Below are positions 34,396 through 41,728 of a stretch of 41,728 bases of DNA, one piece after another. The position numbers and the translations under genes are program-made. The DNA lies in assembly GCF_019890725.1 (NCBI RefSeq), contig NZ_JAINZZ010000066.1, forward strand, positions 1 through 41,728, read 5' to 3'. Under the pieces are notes generated by a model, which worked only from the letters and a program-made list of their open reading frames with translations, was not told the DNA's origin and ran no database searches. The stretch's first letter is position 1. The number at the start of each line of letters is the position of its first letter. The stretch is from Actinacidiphila acidipaludis (GTDB lineage: Bacteria > Actinomycetota > Actinomycetes > Streptomycetales > Streptomycetaceae).

Positions 34396-34447
34396 GTCTC
34401 GCCCGGGTGCCGATGCCCGGGGTCTCGCCCGGGTGCCGATGCCCGGG
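34396..34447. repeat. perfect 26-bp tandem duplication
   Basis: The unit at 34396-34421 is repeated exactly at 34422-34447. Each unit holds CCCGGG, then TGCCGATG, then CCCGGG, so each can fold as a 6-bp stem with an 8-base loop. It lies in the 5' leader or promoter region of the YdiJ-like gene. Confidence 0.9.
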
Positions 34448-34683
34448 CTTCAGCCGGCCGGCCCGCAGGACGGCCGTGGACCGGTGGACGCCTTCTCCGG
34501 TTCTGGATGATCGCGTGCCCGGTCAGCGGCGGGATATTCAGCGCTTACGCCCGTCGTGGCGGCCACCCGCTGATCGTCCCGCTCCCCAGGACGGCGCGCG
34601 AGACGAGCGCGGCATCGGCGCATGCGCGCGCCACGATCGGGAAGCCGCAGTTCACGCTTCCGGCCGGCCCTGAAGGAGACACC

Positions 34684-35646
34684 ATGGCGGACTACGGATA
34701 TTTTCTCTCGTGTGAGGAGTTCACCCCCTCCGAACTGCTCGAACAGGCCCGAATGGCCGAACAGGCCGGCTTCACGGCGCTGGCGATCTCGGACCACTTC
34801 CACCCCTGGAACGCCGAGCAGGGGCAGAGCCCGTTCGTCTGGTCCATGATCGGCGCGCTGTCGCAGGTCACGTCGCTGCCCGTGACCACGCTGGTGACCT
34901 GCCCGACGCTGCGCCTGCATCCCGTGATCAGCGCACAGGCGGCCGCCACGTCGGCGGTGATGGTCGACGGCGGCTTCCGCTTCGGCATCGGCACCGGGGA
35001 GGCCCTCAACGAGCACGTCCTCGGTGACGCGTGGCCGGAGGCCCCCGAGCGGATGGCCATGCTGGATGAGGCCGTTCAGGTGATGCGCAAGCTCTTCACC
35101 GGCGAGCAGGTGACCCACCACGGCACCCACTACACGGTGCAGAACGCCCGCCTTTACACGCTGCCCGACGAGCCCCCGCCGCTGTACGTCTCCGCGTTCG
35201 GCCCGCAGGCCGCGGCCTTGGCCGGGCGGATCGGCGACGGCCTGGTGACCATGCAGCCGGACGCCGACCTGGTGGCGCAGTTCCGGCGCGCCGGCGGCGG
35301 GGACAAGCCGGTGATCGGCGGCCTGAAGGTCTGCTGGGACACCGACCGTGACCGCGCGATCGACACCGTGCACCGGCTGTGGCCGAACGAGCAGCTGCCC
35401 GGAGAGCTCGCCCAGCTGCTGCCGACGCCCGAGCACTTCGAGCAGGCGAGCTCGCTGGTCACCCGGGAGATGACCGCGGAGGCCGGCACCTTCGGTGACG
35501 ATCCGGAGGAGCACGTCAAGGCCATCCGCGCCTACGTCGAGGCGGACTTCGACGAGGTCTACGTCAACCAGATCGGGCCCGACCAGCGGCAGTTCTTCGA
35601 CTTCTACCGCACGGAGGTCCTGCCGGCCCTCCGGGAGGCGGGCTGA
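34684..35646 (+). CDS. TIGR03557-type F420-dependent LLM class oxidoreductase
   Basis: A 320-residue TIM-barrel flavin/F420 enzyme of the luciferase-like monooxygenase family. It starts MADYGYFLSCEEFTPSELLE and includes AISDHFHPWNAEQGQSPFVW, TCPTLRLHPVISAQAAAT, GIGTGEALNEHVLG and a C-terminal GPDQRQFFDFYRTEVLP. These blocks are typical of the F420-dependent glucose-6-phosphate dehydrogenase-like group, which is widespread in actinobacteria. Whether F420 or FMN is used and the substrate are not readable. AAGGAG is seven bases before the ATG. The next gene begins four bases after its stop, so the two are co-transcribed. Confidence 0.9.
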   Translation: MADYGYFLSCEEFTPSELLEQARMAEQAGFTALAISDHFHPWNAEQGQSPFVWSMIGALSQVTSLPVTTLVTCPTLRLHPVISAQAAATSAVMVDGGFRFGIGTGEALNEHVLGDAWPEAPERMAMLDEAVQVMRKLFTGEQVTHHGTHYTVQNARLYTLPDEPPPLYVSAFGPQAAALAGRIGDGLVTMQPDADLVAQFRRAGGGDKPVIGGLKVCWDTDRDRAIDTVHRLWPNEQLPGELAQLLPTPEHFEQASSLVTREMTAEAGTFGDDPEEHVKAIRAYVEADFDEVYVNQIGPDQRQFFDFYRTEVLPALREAG

Positions 35647-35649
35647 GTC

Positions 35650-36195
35650 ATGACCGGCGAGCGGCGGACCATGGTGGTGGTGATCGACATGATCAACACC
35701 TACGACCACGAGGACGCGTCGCTGCTCGTCCGGTCCGTCCGCGAGGTGCTCCCCGCCGTGCGCTCGGTCGTCGAGCGCGCACGGCGGGCAGGTGTGGGCG
35801 TGGTCTACGTCAACGACAGCTTCGGCCGCTGGCGCTCCAACCACGACGAGCTGGTCGACGCGGCGCTCGCCGGGCCGCACGCCGACCTCGTCGAGCCCAT
35901 CCTGCCGGACAAGGAGTCGCTCTTCGTGGTGAAGGCGCGGCACTCGATCTTCTACGAGACGCCGCTGGAGTACCTGCTGCGCCAGGAGGGCGTGGAGCAC
36001 GTGGTGCTCTGCGGTCAGGTCACCGAGCAGTGCGTCCTGTACTCCGCGCTCGACGCCCACATCCGGCACTTCGAGGTGACGGTGGTCCGGGACGCCGTAG
36101 CGCACATCCACGCCGATCTGGCGGACGCCGCACTGCGCATGATGGAGCGGAACATGGGCGCCGAACTCACCAACGCGGCCGCACTCTCCTTCTGA
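35650..36195 (+). CDS. isochorismatase-like cysteine hydrolase
   Basis: A 181-residue protein with the isochorismatase-fold catalytic triad: Asp13 (VVIDMINTYDHED), Lys95 (VVKARHSIF) and Cys128 (CGQVTEQCVLYSALDA), with a non-prolyl cis-peptide region at Val124-Thr125. Members hydrolyse amides such as nicotinamide, N-carbamoyl compounds or biuret. The Cys at 128 makes it an amidohydrolase type rather than true isochorismatase. It follows the LLM oxidoreductase by three bases, which suggests a two-step degradation such as oxidation followed by amide hydrolysis (inference). Confidence 0.9.
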   Translation: MTGERRTMVVVIDMINTYDHEDASLLVRSVREVLPAVRSVVERARRAGVGVVYVNDSFGRWRSNHDELVDAALAGPHADLVEPILPDKESLFVVKARHSIFYETPLEYLLRQEGVEHVVLCGQVTEQCVLYSALDAHIRHFEVTVVRDAVAHIHADLADAALRMMERNMGAELTNAAALSF

Positions 36196-36297
36196 CCGCG
36201 CTCGGCGTGACCGCGTGTCCGCGACCAGCCCACGTCACCGAGCCGGCGCCCTTCTCCGGGCCGCGCCGTCACGCCTCCGCCGCTTCCCCGGCGCCCA

Positions 36298-37311
36298 TCA
36301 GCTCCAGTGGCGGCGGGTGGCCACCGCGGCGCCGGCGACTCCCGCGGCCGCGGCTGCGGCGAGCAGGGAGCCCGGATGCCGGGCGGCCCACGTCTGGGGC
36401 GAGCGGGCGGACGCCTTCTCGTCGAACTCCCCGTGCGCGCCGAAGTCGCGTGCCATGCCGTCCTCGTCGTCGAGCGGTTCCCACAGGTTGCCCGGACGCC
36501 CGGGCCGCACGCGCTCGTCGGTCTGCTGGGAGTCGTAGCCGGTCCGCGCGAGGTACCGGTCGAGCAGTCCCGCCGCGACCTTGTTGCCGAGGATGGTGGC
36601 GACGGTCGAGGCGCCGACGTAGTACTGCTTGCGCTGCGGGTGCGCGGCCGCGTGCACCACGGCCCGGGCCGCGACCTCCGGCTGGTAGATGGGCGGGACC
36701 GGCTGCGGGTGCCGCGGCAGCCGCGAGATCACCCAGGAGAACTGCGGGGTGTTGACCGCGGGCATCTGCACGACGGTGATCCGCACGTTGCTCTTGCGGT
36801 GCATCAGCTCGGTGCGCACCGAGGAGGTGAACCCGTTCACGGCGTGCTTGGCCCCGCAGTACGCGGACTGCAGCGGGATCGAGCGGTCGCCGAGCGCCGA
36901 GCCGACCTGCACGATCGTGCCGCGGTCGCGCGGCAGCATCCGCGACAGCGCCTCGCGGGTGCCGTTGGCGTACCCCAGGTAGCTCACCTCGGTCACCCGC
37001 TTGAACTCCTCGGGGGTGATCTCGGTGAAGGGCGCGAACACCGAGCTGAAGGCGACGTTCACCCACACGTCGATGGGCCCGAACTCCTTCTCGACGGCCC
37101 CGGCCGCCTCGGCGACGGCGGTGTGGTCGGCGACGTCGGTGGGGACGGCGAGCGCCTGGCCGCCGAGTTCCCGCACCTCTTTCGCGGCCGCCTCCAGTCC
37201 GGTCCGGCCACGGGCCAGCAGACCGATCCGCGCGCCGTGGCGGGCGAACTCGCGGGCGGTGGCCCGCCCGATGCCGCCGCTGGCCCCGGTGATGACGACC
37301 GTCTCAGACAT
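36298..37311 (-). CDS. SDR family oxidoreductase with C-terminal membrane segment
   Basis: A 337-residue SDR. The cofactor motif TGASGGIG is at 9-16, catalytic Ser138 in VQVGSALG, and Tyr151/Lys155 in SAYCGAKHAV. The usual NNAG is replaced by NVAFSS (85-90), which is common in a branch of longer actinobacterial SDRs. The C-terminal 70 residues extend beyond the SDR core and end in an Ala/Val-rich helix (SLLAAAAAAGVAGAAVATRR), probably a membrane anchor. Substrate is unknown. It lies 31 bases downstream of the GH15 gene in the same direction and is probably its operon partner. Confidence 0.92.
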   Translation of the reverse strand: MSETVVITGASGGIGRATAREFARHGARIGLLARGRTGLEAAAKEVRELGGQALAVPTDVADHTAVAEAAGAVEKEFGPIDVWVNVAFSSVFAPFTEITPEEFKRVTEVSYLGYANGTREALSRMLPRDRGTIVQVGSALGDRSIPLQSAYCGAKHAVNGFTSSVRTELMHRKSNVRITVVQMPAVNTPQFSWVISRLPRHPQPVPPIYQPEVAARAVVHAAAHPQRKQYYVGASTVATILGNKVAAGLLDRYLARTGYDSQQTDERVRPGRPGNLWEPLDDEDGMARDFGAHGEFDEKASARSPQTWAARHPGSLLAAAAAAGVAGAAVATRRHWS

Positions 37312-37342
37312 GCTCGGAACACCTTTCTGTCGCTCTGTCGGA

Positions 37343-39133
37343 TCAGTGCGGCGCGCCCCAAGAGGTGGCCAGGCGGGCCGAGGACTCCAGCATCAGTGCG
37401 TGCACGAAGGCCTGCGGGAGATTGCCGCGCATCTCCCGCTGCACCACGTCGTACTCCTCGGAGTACAGACCGGCGGGTCCGCAGGCGGCGCGGTTGCGTT
37501 CGAACCACCGGTACGCGGACGCGGTGCGGCCCTGCTGGTGCTCGGCGAGGGCGACGACGAAGCCGCAGAGCACGAAGGCGCCCTCGGCCTCGGCGAGCGG
37601 GCGGTCGTCGTGGCGGAAGCGGTAGGCGAAGTGGTCCTCGGTCAGCTCGTCGAGGAAGGCGCGCAGGGTGCGGACCGTCCGCGGGTCGTCGGCCGGCAGC
37701 GCGCCGCGCAGCGCCGGCAGCAGCAGGGCCGCGTCGAGCGACGCGTCGTCGTTCGCCCGCTGCCAGCGGCCCGACGGGTGCAGGCCGCGGCGTTCGGCGT
37801 CGGTGACCAGGGCGTCGGCGAGGGCGGTCCAGCCGGCGCTCCGGCGGTCCGCGGCCGGCGAGCCGGACAGCGCGGCCGCGGCGGAACGCAGGCCCGCGGC
37901 GCAGATCAGGGTGCTGTGCGTCCAGTGGGTGTCGTGCAGCTCCCAGATGCCGGCGTCGGGTTCGTGCCGGCGCTGGGCGATGGCCCGGGCGGCGGCGTCC
38001 ATGGCGCGCAGCCCGTCGTCGTCGAGGCGGCCGTGCCGGGCGGCGGCCGAGAGCAGCAGCAGGCTCTCGCCGAACGCGTCGAGCTGGAACTGGCTGCGGA
38101 CCTGGTTGCCCACCAGGTCGAAGCCGCCCGGGTAGCCGGCCAGGTCCAGACGGCGCTGTTCGGGTACCGGCCCGCCGTCGACGGTGTAGGCCGGCGACAG
38201 CTTGGGGCCGTCGGCGAGGAGGCGCGCGGAGACGAAGCGCACGGCGTCGTCGAGGAGGCCGTGCCCGCCGGCCGCTGCGACGGCCTGCCCGGCGTAGCAC
38301 TGGTCCCTGATCCACACGTACCGGTAGTCGTAGTTGCGTCCCTCCTCCGCCCGTTCAGGGAGGCTGGTGGTGGCCGCCGCGACCATGCCGCCTGAGGTGG
38401 ACGTCAGCCCGCGCATGACGGCGTACGACATGCGCGCGTCGCCCTCGGCGAGGGTGCCGGGCAGCCGGGGCACCTCGCGGTGCCAGGCGTCCTCGGTGTC
38501 GCGCCACGCCCGGGCCGGGTCCACCGGCGGTCCGTCGAGCGGGCGGTCGGCGATCTCCAGGACCAGGTCGTGGGTGTCCCCCGGCTTGAGGGTCAGCTCG
38601 AACTCCAGCGTGCCGCGGTCGTGCCGGGCCGCGCTCGCGCCCGACCAGCGCATCCGCAGGTCGCCGCTGGCGAGCTGCCAGGTGCCGGAGTCGTCGCGGT
38701 GGACGCCGTCGAGGCCCGCGGCGCCGTACTCGGCCCGGGGTTCCAGGACGATGCGCAGCCGGGCCGCGGCGTCGTGGGCGGTGATCCGCCGCAGCACCAC
38801 CGCGCGGTGCGGGTCGCCGGGGAACGCGAGGGCCTCCCGGCACTCCACGACGCCGTCCTCGGTCACCCAGCGGCTGCGCCAGATGAGGGAGCCGGGCTCG
38901 TAGTAGCCGCCCCACACATAGCGGCCGGCCGGCGACACGGCGTACATCCCCGAGCCGCCGACGAGCTGCGCGAAGACCGCCCCCGAGTCCCAGCGCGGGG
39001 CGCACATCCACACGTACTCGCCGTGCGGCCCGACCACCGCGGCGCGCTCACCGTCCGCGATCAGCGCGTAGTCGCGCAGGGCGTGCGGGCGGTACTGCCG
39101 CGCGGTCTCCCGGGGTCCGTGCTGCTCCGTCAC
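37343..39133 (-). CDS. glycoside hydrolase family 15 protein (glucoamylase/trehalase-like)
   Basis: A 596-residue bacterial GH15 enzyme. An N-terminal beta-rich domain (about 15-215, ALIADGERAAVVGPHGEYVW) precedes the alpha/alpha barrel. The barrel has RNYDYRYVWIRDQCY (267-281), the catalytic acid Glu398 in DAGIWELHDTHWTHS and the likely base Glu559 or Glu560 in GLYSEEYDVVQ, followed by GNLPQAFVHALML. Mycobacterial and Streptomyces GH15 relatives are often trehalases, others glucoamylases; it has no signal peptide, so it should act on cytoplasmic trehalose or maltooligosaccharides. GTG 39133 is chosen because the upstream in-frame extension is Arg/Pro-rich and unlike the family. The actual start is uncertain by some residues. 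Confidence 0.88.
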   Translation of the reverse strand: MTEQHGPRETARQYRPHALRDYALIADGERAAVVGPHGEYVWMCAPRWDSGAVFAQLVGGSGMYAVSPAGRYVWGGYYEPGSLIWRSRWVTEDGVVECREALAFPGDPHRAVVLRRITAHDAAARLRIVLEPRAEYGAAGLDGVHRDDSGTWQLASGDLRMRWSGASAARHDRGTLEFELTLKPGDTHDLVLEIADRPLDGPPVDPARAWRDTEDAWHREVPRLPGTLAEGDARMSYAVMRGLTSTSGGMVAAATTSLPERAEEGRNYDYRYVWIRDQCYAGQAVAAAGGHGLLDDAVRFVSARLLADGPKLSPAYTVDGGPVPEQRRLDLAGYPGGFDLVGNQVRSQFQLDAFGESLLLLSAAARHGRLDDDGLRAMDAAARAIAQRRHEPDAGIWELHDTHWTHSTLICAAGLRSAAAALSGSPAADRRSAGWTALADALVTDAERRGLHPSGRWQRANDDASLDAALLLPALRGALPADDPRTVRTLRAFLDELTEDHFAYRFRHDDRPLAEAEGAFVLCGFVVALAEHQQGRTASAYRWFERNRAACGPAGLYSEEYDVVQREMRGNLPQAFVHALMLESSARLATSWGAPH

Positions 39134-39353
39134 TGCGTCGTCCCTGCTGTCATCCTCGCTCCACGGCGCTCGCGGCGCCGGCGGCTCACCGCCTTCCTCC
39201 GGCTCGTCTGCCCGGGATGACCGGGGGGAATCGGAGCCGTCGCCCGATCGGGGCCACCGGGCGGCCGTGACCCGTGGGCGCGCGGCGTCCGGATCGTGGC
39301 AAGATCGAGTGGCGTGTACACAGGAGCGGTGCGGTACGGAAAGGTTGCGGCCC

Positions 39354-41111
39354 ATGGCTGATCCGGTCGAGGACCGCGAGTCGGTGCCGGACCACTACAC
39401 GGGGCTGCTCGACGGAGTCCTCCAACTGGTGGACGCCGGGGTCTACGCGGTCGACGACCGGGGGACGGTCGTGGCGCTGAACCCGACGGCGGAGAGCCTG
39501 CTGGCCCGGCCCGCGGACGAGCTGCTGGGACGCAACGCCCACGACGCCCTGCACCGCGACGGCTCCGGCGGATCCGTCCCCCGGCCCTCCTGTCCGATGG
39601 CCCTCGCCCGCCCGACCGGCCGCACCTCGCCGGAGGGCTCCGCCTGGTTCGAACGCGGCGACGGCACCCTGCTGCCGGTCTCCTGGCTGCTGACCCCGTT
39701 CCGGGCAGGCGAGGGCACCACGGGCGCCCTGGTGGTCTTCCACCCGCGGGCGGCGGCCGAGACCCCGTCCGCCGAGACGGGGACGGCGTCCACCGCGATG
39801 TCGGACACCGAACGCCTCGCCCTGCTGGCCGAGACGACCACCCGGCTGACGTCGACGCTCGACTCGGACGAGGCGCTGCGCCGGCTGGCGCACATCGTGG
39901 CCCCCAGGATCGCCGACTGGGTGGTCGTCGACCTGCTCGCCGAGAACGAGGAGGCGCGGCGGGCCTACGTCGTCCACATGGAGGACGGCAGCCTGGTGAC
40001 GCGGGAGGACCTGTGCGGGCCGCTGCCCCCGGTACCGGCGGACTCGCCGCTGCCGCTGTCGCGGGCGCTGCGCGGCAGGGCCTCGACGGTCGCGACCCCG
40101 GCGACGTACGAGGGGCGGCCGGACTCCGGGATCGCCATCGAGCAGCGGCGCATGTTCGAGGCCACCGGCATGCACTCCGCGGTCATCGCCCCGATCCGCG
40201 GCCCCCGGGAGGTGCTGGGCGCCCTCACCCTCGGGCGCTCGGAGTGGCCGCACCCGTTCACCGACGACGACCTGCCGCTGCTGGAGGACATCGCCCGCCG
40301 TACCGGCGTCGCACTGGAGAACGCCCGGCTGTTCCAGCAGCAGCGTCGTGTCGCGGAGACCCTGCAGCGGCACCTGCTGCCCCGGCTCCCGATCCTGCCG
40401 GGCCTGGAGACGACCGTCCGCTACCTGCCGGCGCCGGACGCCTCGCAGGTCGGCGGCGACTGGTACGACATGTTCGAGCTCGACGACGGCAGCTTCGCGG
40501 TGGTCATCGGCGACGTCGTCGGCCACGACCTCAACGCGGCCGCGGGGATGGCGCAGCTCCGCAACATGCTGCGGGCGCACGCCTGGACGCACCACGGCGG
40601 ACCCGCGGCGATCGTCCGGCTGCTGGACGACACGGTGATGCACGTCGCCGAGGTGTCCATGGCCACCGCGATCTTCGGCACCCTCCGACGGGAGCCGGCC
40701 ACGGGCTGGGAGCTGCGCTGGAGCAACGCCGGGCACCCGCCGCCGCTGCTCGTCGACTACGAGGGGCGCGCCGAGTTCCTCGAGGAGGGCCACGGGATCC
40801 TCCTGGGTACCGGCACCTCGCCGGACCGGGCGGAGGACACCGTCCCGCTGCCGCCCCGCTCGACCCTGGTCCTCTACACCGACGGCCTCGTCGAGTCCCC
40901 CGCCCAGTCCCTCGACGACGGGATGGAGCGCCTGCGCCGCCACGCCGCCGCCCTCGTCCACCGGCCCCTGGACCTCTTCTGCGACCAGTTGCTGAACCGG
41001 GTGCGCCCGCCGGCCAACGAGGACGATGTCGCCCTGCTTGCCCTGCGGGTCCCGGAGCAGGGCACCGACGAGATCCTGATCGCCGGAAGAGGGATGGAAC
41101 CGGGCGTTTGA
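39354..41111 (+). CDS. PAS-GAF-PP2C (SpoIIE-type) protein serine phosphatase
   Basis: A 585-residue signalling protein. Residues 15-130 are a PAS domain (GLLDGVLQLVDAGVYAVDDR, VALNPTAESLLARPADELLG), 155-330 a GAF domain (ALLAETTTRLTSTLDSDEAL, ending ARRTGVALENARLF), and 345-570 a SpoIIE/RsbU-type PP2C phosphatase (GGDWYDMFELDDG, IGDVVGHDLNAAAGMAQLR, LVLYTDGLVE). Such proteins dephosphorylate anti-anti-sigma factors and release stress or developmental sigma factors; no histidine-kinase-like domain is fused here. The ATG at 39354 has GGAAAGG nine bases upstream. It is divergent from the GH15 gene; the 220-base gap has a perfect palindrome GTGTACAC (39314-39321). The signal sensed is unknown. 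Confidence 0.9.
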   Translation: MADPVEDRESVPDHYTGLLDGVLQLVDAGVYAVDDRGTVVALNPTAESLLARPADELLGRNAHDALHRDGSGGSVPRPSCPMALARPTGRTSPEGSAWFERGDGTLLPVSWLLTPFRAGEGTTGALVVFHPRAAAETPSAETGTASTAMSDTERLALLAETTTRLTSTLDSDEALRRLAHIVAPRIADWVVVDLLAENEEARRAYVVHMEDGSLVTREDLCGPLPPVPADSPLPLSRALRGRASTVATPATYEGRPDSGIAIEQRRMFEATGMHSAVIAPIRGPREVLGALTLGRSEWPHPFTDDDLPLLEDIARRTGVALENARLFQQQRRVAETLQRHLLPRLPILPGLETTVRYLPAPDASQVGGDWYDMFELDDGSFAVVIGDVVGHDLNAAAGMAQLRNMLRAHAWTHHGGPAAIVRLLDDTVMHVAEVSMATAIFGTLRREPATGWELRWSNAGHPPPLLVDYEGRAEFLEEGHGILLGTGTSPDRAEDTVPLPPRSTLVLYTDGLVESPAQSLDDGMERLRRHAAALVHRPLDLFCDQLLNRVRPPANEDDVALLALRVPEQGTDEILIAGRGMEPGV

Positions 41112-41207
41112 CCCCATTCCGCTCGGGCACGCGCCCCACTGGAGGGACGGTTCTCACCGGACCGCGCGCCGACGAGACGGGACGCCCGCGAAGGGGGTCG
41201 CTCGACC

Positions 41208-41728
41208 ATGGCCACCAAGACCGACCGGAAGACCGCGCACGAGCTGCTGGCCGCACACGGCCGCACCTACGCCGAGGACGCCGGCATCCGCCTGCGCAAC
41301 ACCCCGCAGCCGCTGTATCAGCTCCTGGTCCTCTCCAGCCTGCTCAGCGCCCGTATCAAGGCCCAGGTCGCGACCGACGCGGCCCGCGCGCTGTTCGAGG
41401 CGGGCATGCGCGATCCGCGGCGCATGGCCGAAGCGACCTGGCAGCAGCGGGTGGACGCCCTCGGGGCCGGCCACTACCGGCGGTACGACGAACGGACGGC
41501 CACGCAGCTCGGCGAGGGCGCCGAACTGCTGCTGGACCGCTGGGACGGCGATCTGCGCAAGCTGCGCGACCAGGCCAAGCGGAGGGCCAAGGGCGAGGCT
41601 CTCGCGGAGTACAAGCGGCTGCTGCGCGAAGTGATGCCCGGTCTCGGGCCGGTCGGCGCGGACATCTTCCTGCGCGAGGTCCAGGGGGTGTGGCCGGAGG
41701 TGGCGCCGTACTTCGACGGCAAGACCGA
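41208..41728 (+). CDS. endonuclease III-like (HhH-GPD) protein, 3' end outside window
   Basis: The ATG at 41208 opens a frame that runs off the end (173 complete codons). The sequence fits the HhH-GPD base-excision superfamily: PLYQLLVLSSLLSARIKAQV resembles the endonuclease III start (LLSAQT), and VMPGLGPVGADIFLREVQG resembles the helix-hairpin-helix. In this family the catalytic Lys/Asp follow the hairpin; PYFDGKT at the end may begin that part. The missing C-terminus prevents testing for the Fe-S cysteines. The group includes non-catalytic actinobacterial endonuclease-like proteins, so activity is unproven. AAGGGGG upstream is the probable ribosome site. The 96-base gap before it shows nothing notable. 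Confidence 0.8.
   Translation, partial: MATKTDRKTAHELLAAHGRTYAEDAGIRLRNTPQPLYQLLVLSSLLSARIKAQVATDAARALFEAGMRDPRRMAEATWQQRVDALGAGHYRRYDERTATQLGEGAELLLDRWDGDLRKLRDQAKRRAKGEALAEYKRLLREVMPGLGPVGADIFLREVQGVWPEVAPYFDGKT

Larger units (their letters stand above)
34351..34683. other. 333-bp divergent intergenic region with repeats
   Basis: This separates the YdiJ-like gene (-) from the LLM oxidoreductase (+). Its left half holds the direct repeats listed at 34355-34392 and 34396-34447. In the right half I see no clear promoter; AAGGAG precedes the ATG at 34684. Confidence 0.6.

Noticed and set aside
34396..34447. CRISPR array
   Set aside because: Only two directly adjacent units with no spacers and no cas genes; it is a simple tandem duplication.
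39134..39355. Extension of the GH15 gene to an ATG at 39355
   Set aside because: The added residues do not resemble the family and would overlap the divergent phosphatase start; GTG 39133 is preferred.

Overview
The window reads as chromosome from a high-GC actinomycete, most likely Streptomyces or a close relative. The evidence is very high third-position GC, an SsgA-like (SALP) sporulation protein, an actinobacterial CtaF-type oxidase subunit, a Streptomyces-style gas-vesicle cluster without gvpN or gvpC, an F420-type luciferase-like oxidoreductase, and a PAS-GAF-PP2C phosphatase. No rRNA, tRNA, CRISPR array, prophage or insertion sequence was seen. Genes are tightly packed and many overlap by ATGA or GTGA.

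Layout. (1) 1-744: 3' part of an SDR. (2) 965-4706: a three-gene respiratory operon of QcrB-like cytochrome b, CtaD oxidase subunit I and CtaF, with no cytochrome c, Rieske, CuA or subunit III gene beside it. (3) 4737-5489 (-): GPR1/FUN34/YaaH membrane protein. (4) 5783-11424: ten-gene gas-vesicle operon, in which four proteins (two accessory proteins and two GvpA/J paralogues) end in an acidic block followed by a basic block. (5) 11482-13001 (-): an EmrB/QacA-type MFS exporter broken by a one-base frameshift. (6) 13223-16144: SRPBCC protein, phytoene-desaturase-like flavoprotein, and UdgX, the uracil-DNA glycosylase-like protein that cross-links to DNA through a histidine. (7) 16181-17508 (-): SALP and a HAD phosphatase. 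(8) 17572-19719 (-): large-subunit catalase with a TTG start. (9) 19909-25264 (-): formate dehydrogenase operon (cysteine-type catalytic subunit, four-cluster ferredoxin subunit, NrfD anchor). (10) 25323-26458: small Rho_N-like protein (-) and a DJ-1/PfpI protein (+). (11) 26595-34350 (-): Orn/Lys/Arg decarboxylase, enolase-superfamily enzyme, ThDP-dependent pyruvate-oxidase-like enzyme, and a YdiJ-like D-2-hydroxyacid dehydrogenase with FAD and Fe-S domains. (12) 34684-36195: F420/LLM oxidoreductase and cysteine hydrolase pair. (13) 36298-39133 (-): SDR and GH15 glucanase/trehalase-like protein. (14) 39354-41111: PP2C phosphatase. (15) 41208-end: start of an endonuclease III-like protein.

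Taken together the content points to respiratory flexibility and stress survival: an alternative oxidase module, formate and D-hydroxyacid oxidation into the quinone pool, ThDP-dependent decarboxylation, peroxide removal, aldehyde or glycation repair, DNA-uracil handling, and a sigma-regulator-type phosphatase. This common theme is inference; the sequence shows no shared regulatory site. The best candidates for undescribed biology are the charge-block tails in the gas-vesicle operon, the cytochrome-b/CtaD/CtaF mini-operon, and the YdiJ-ThDP-enolase gene set.
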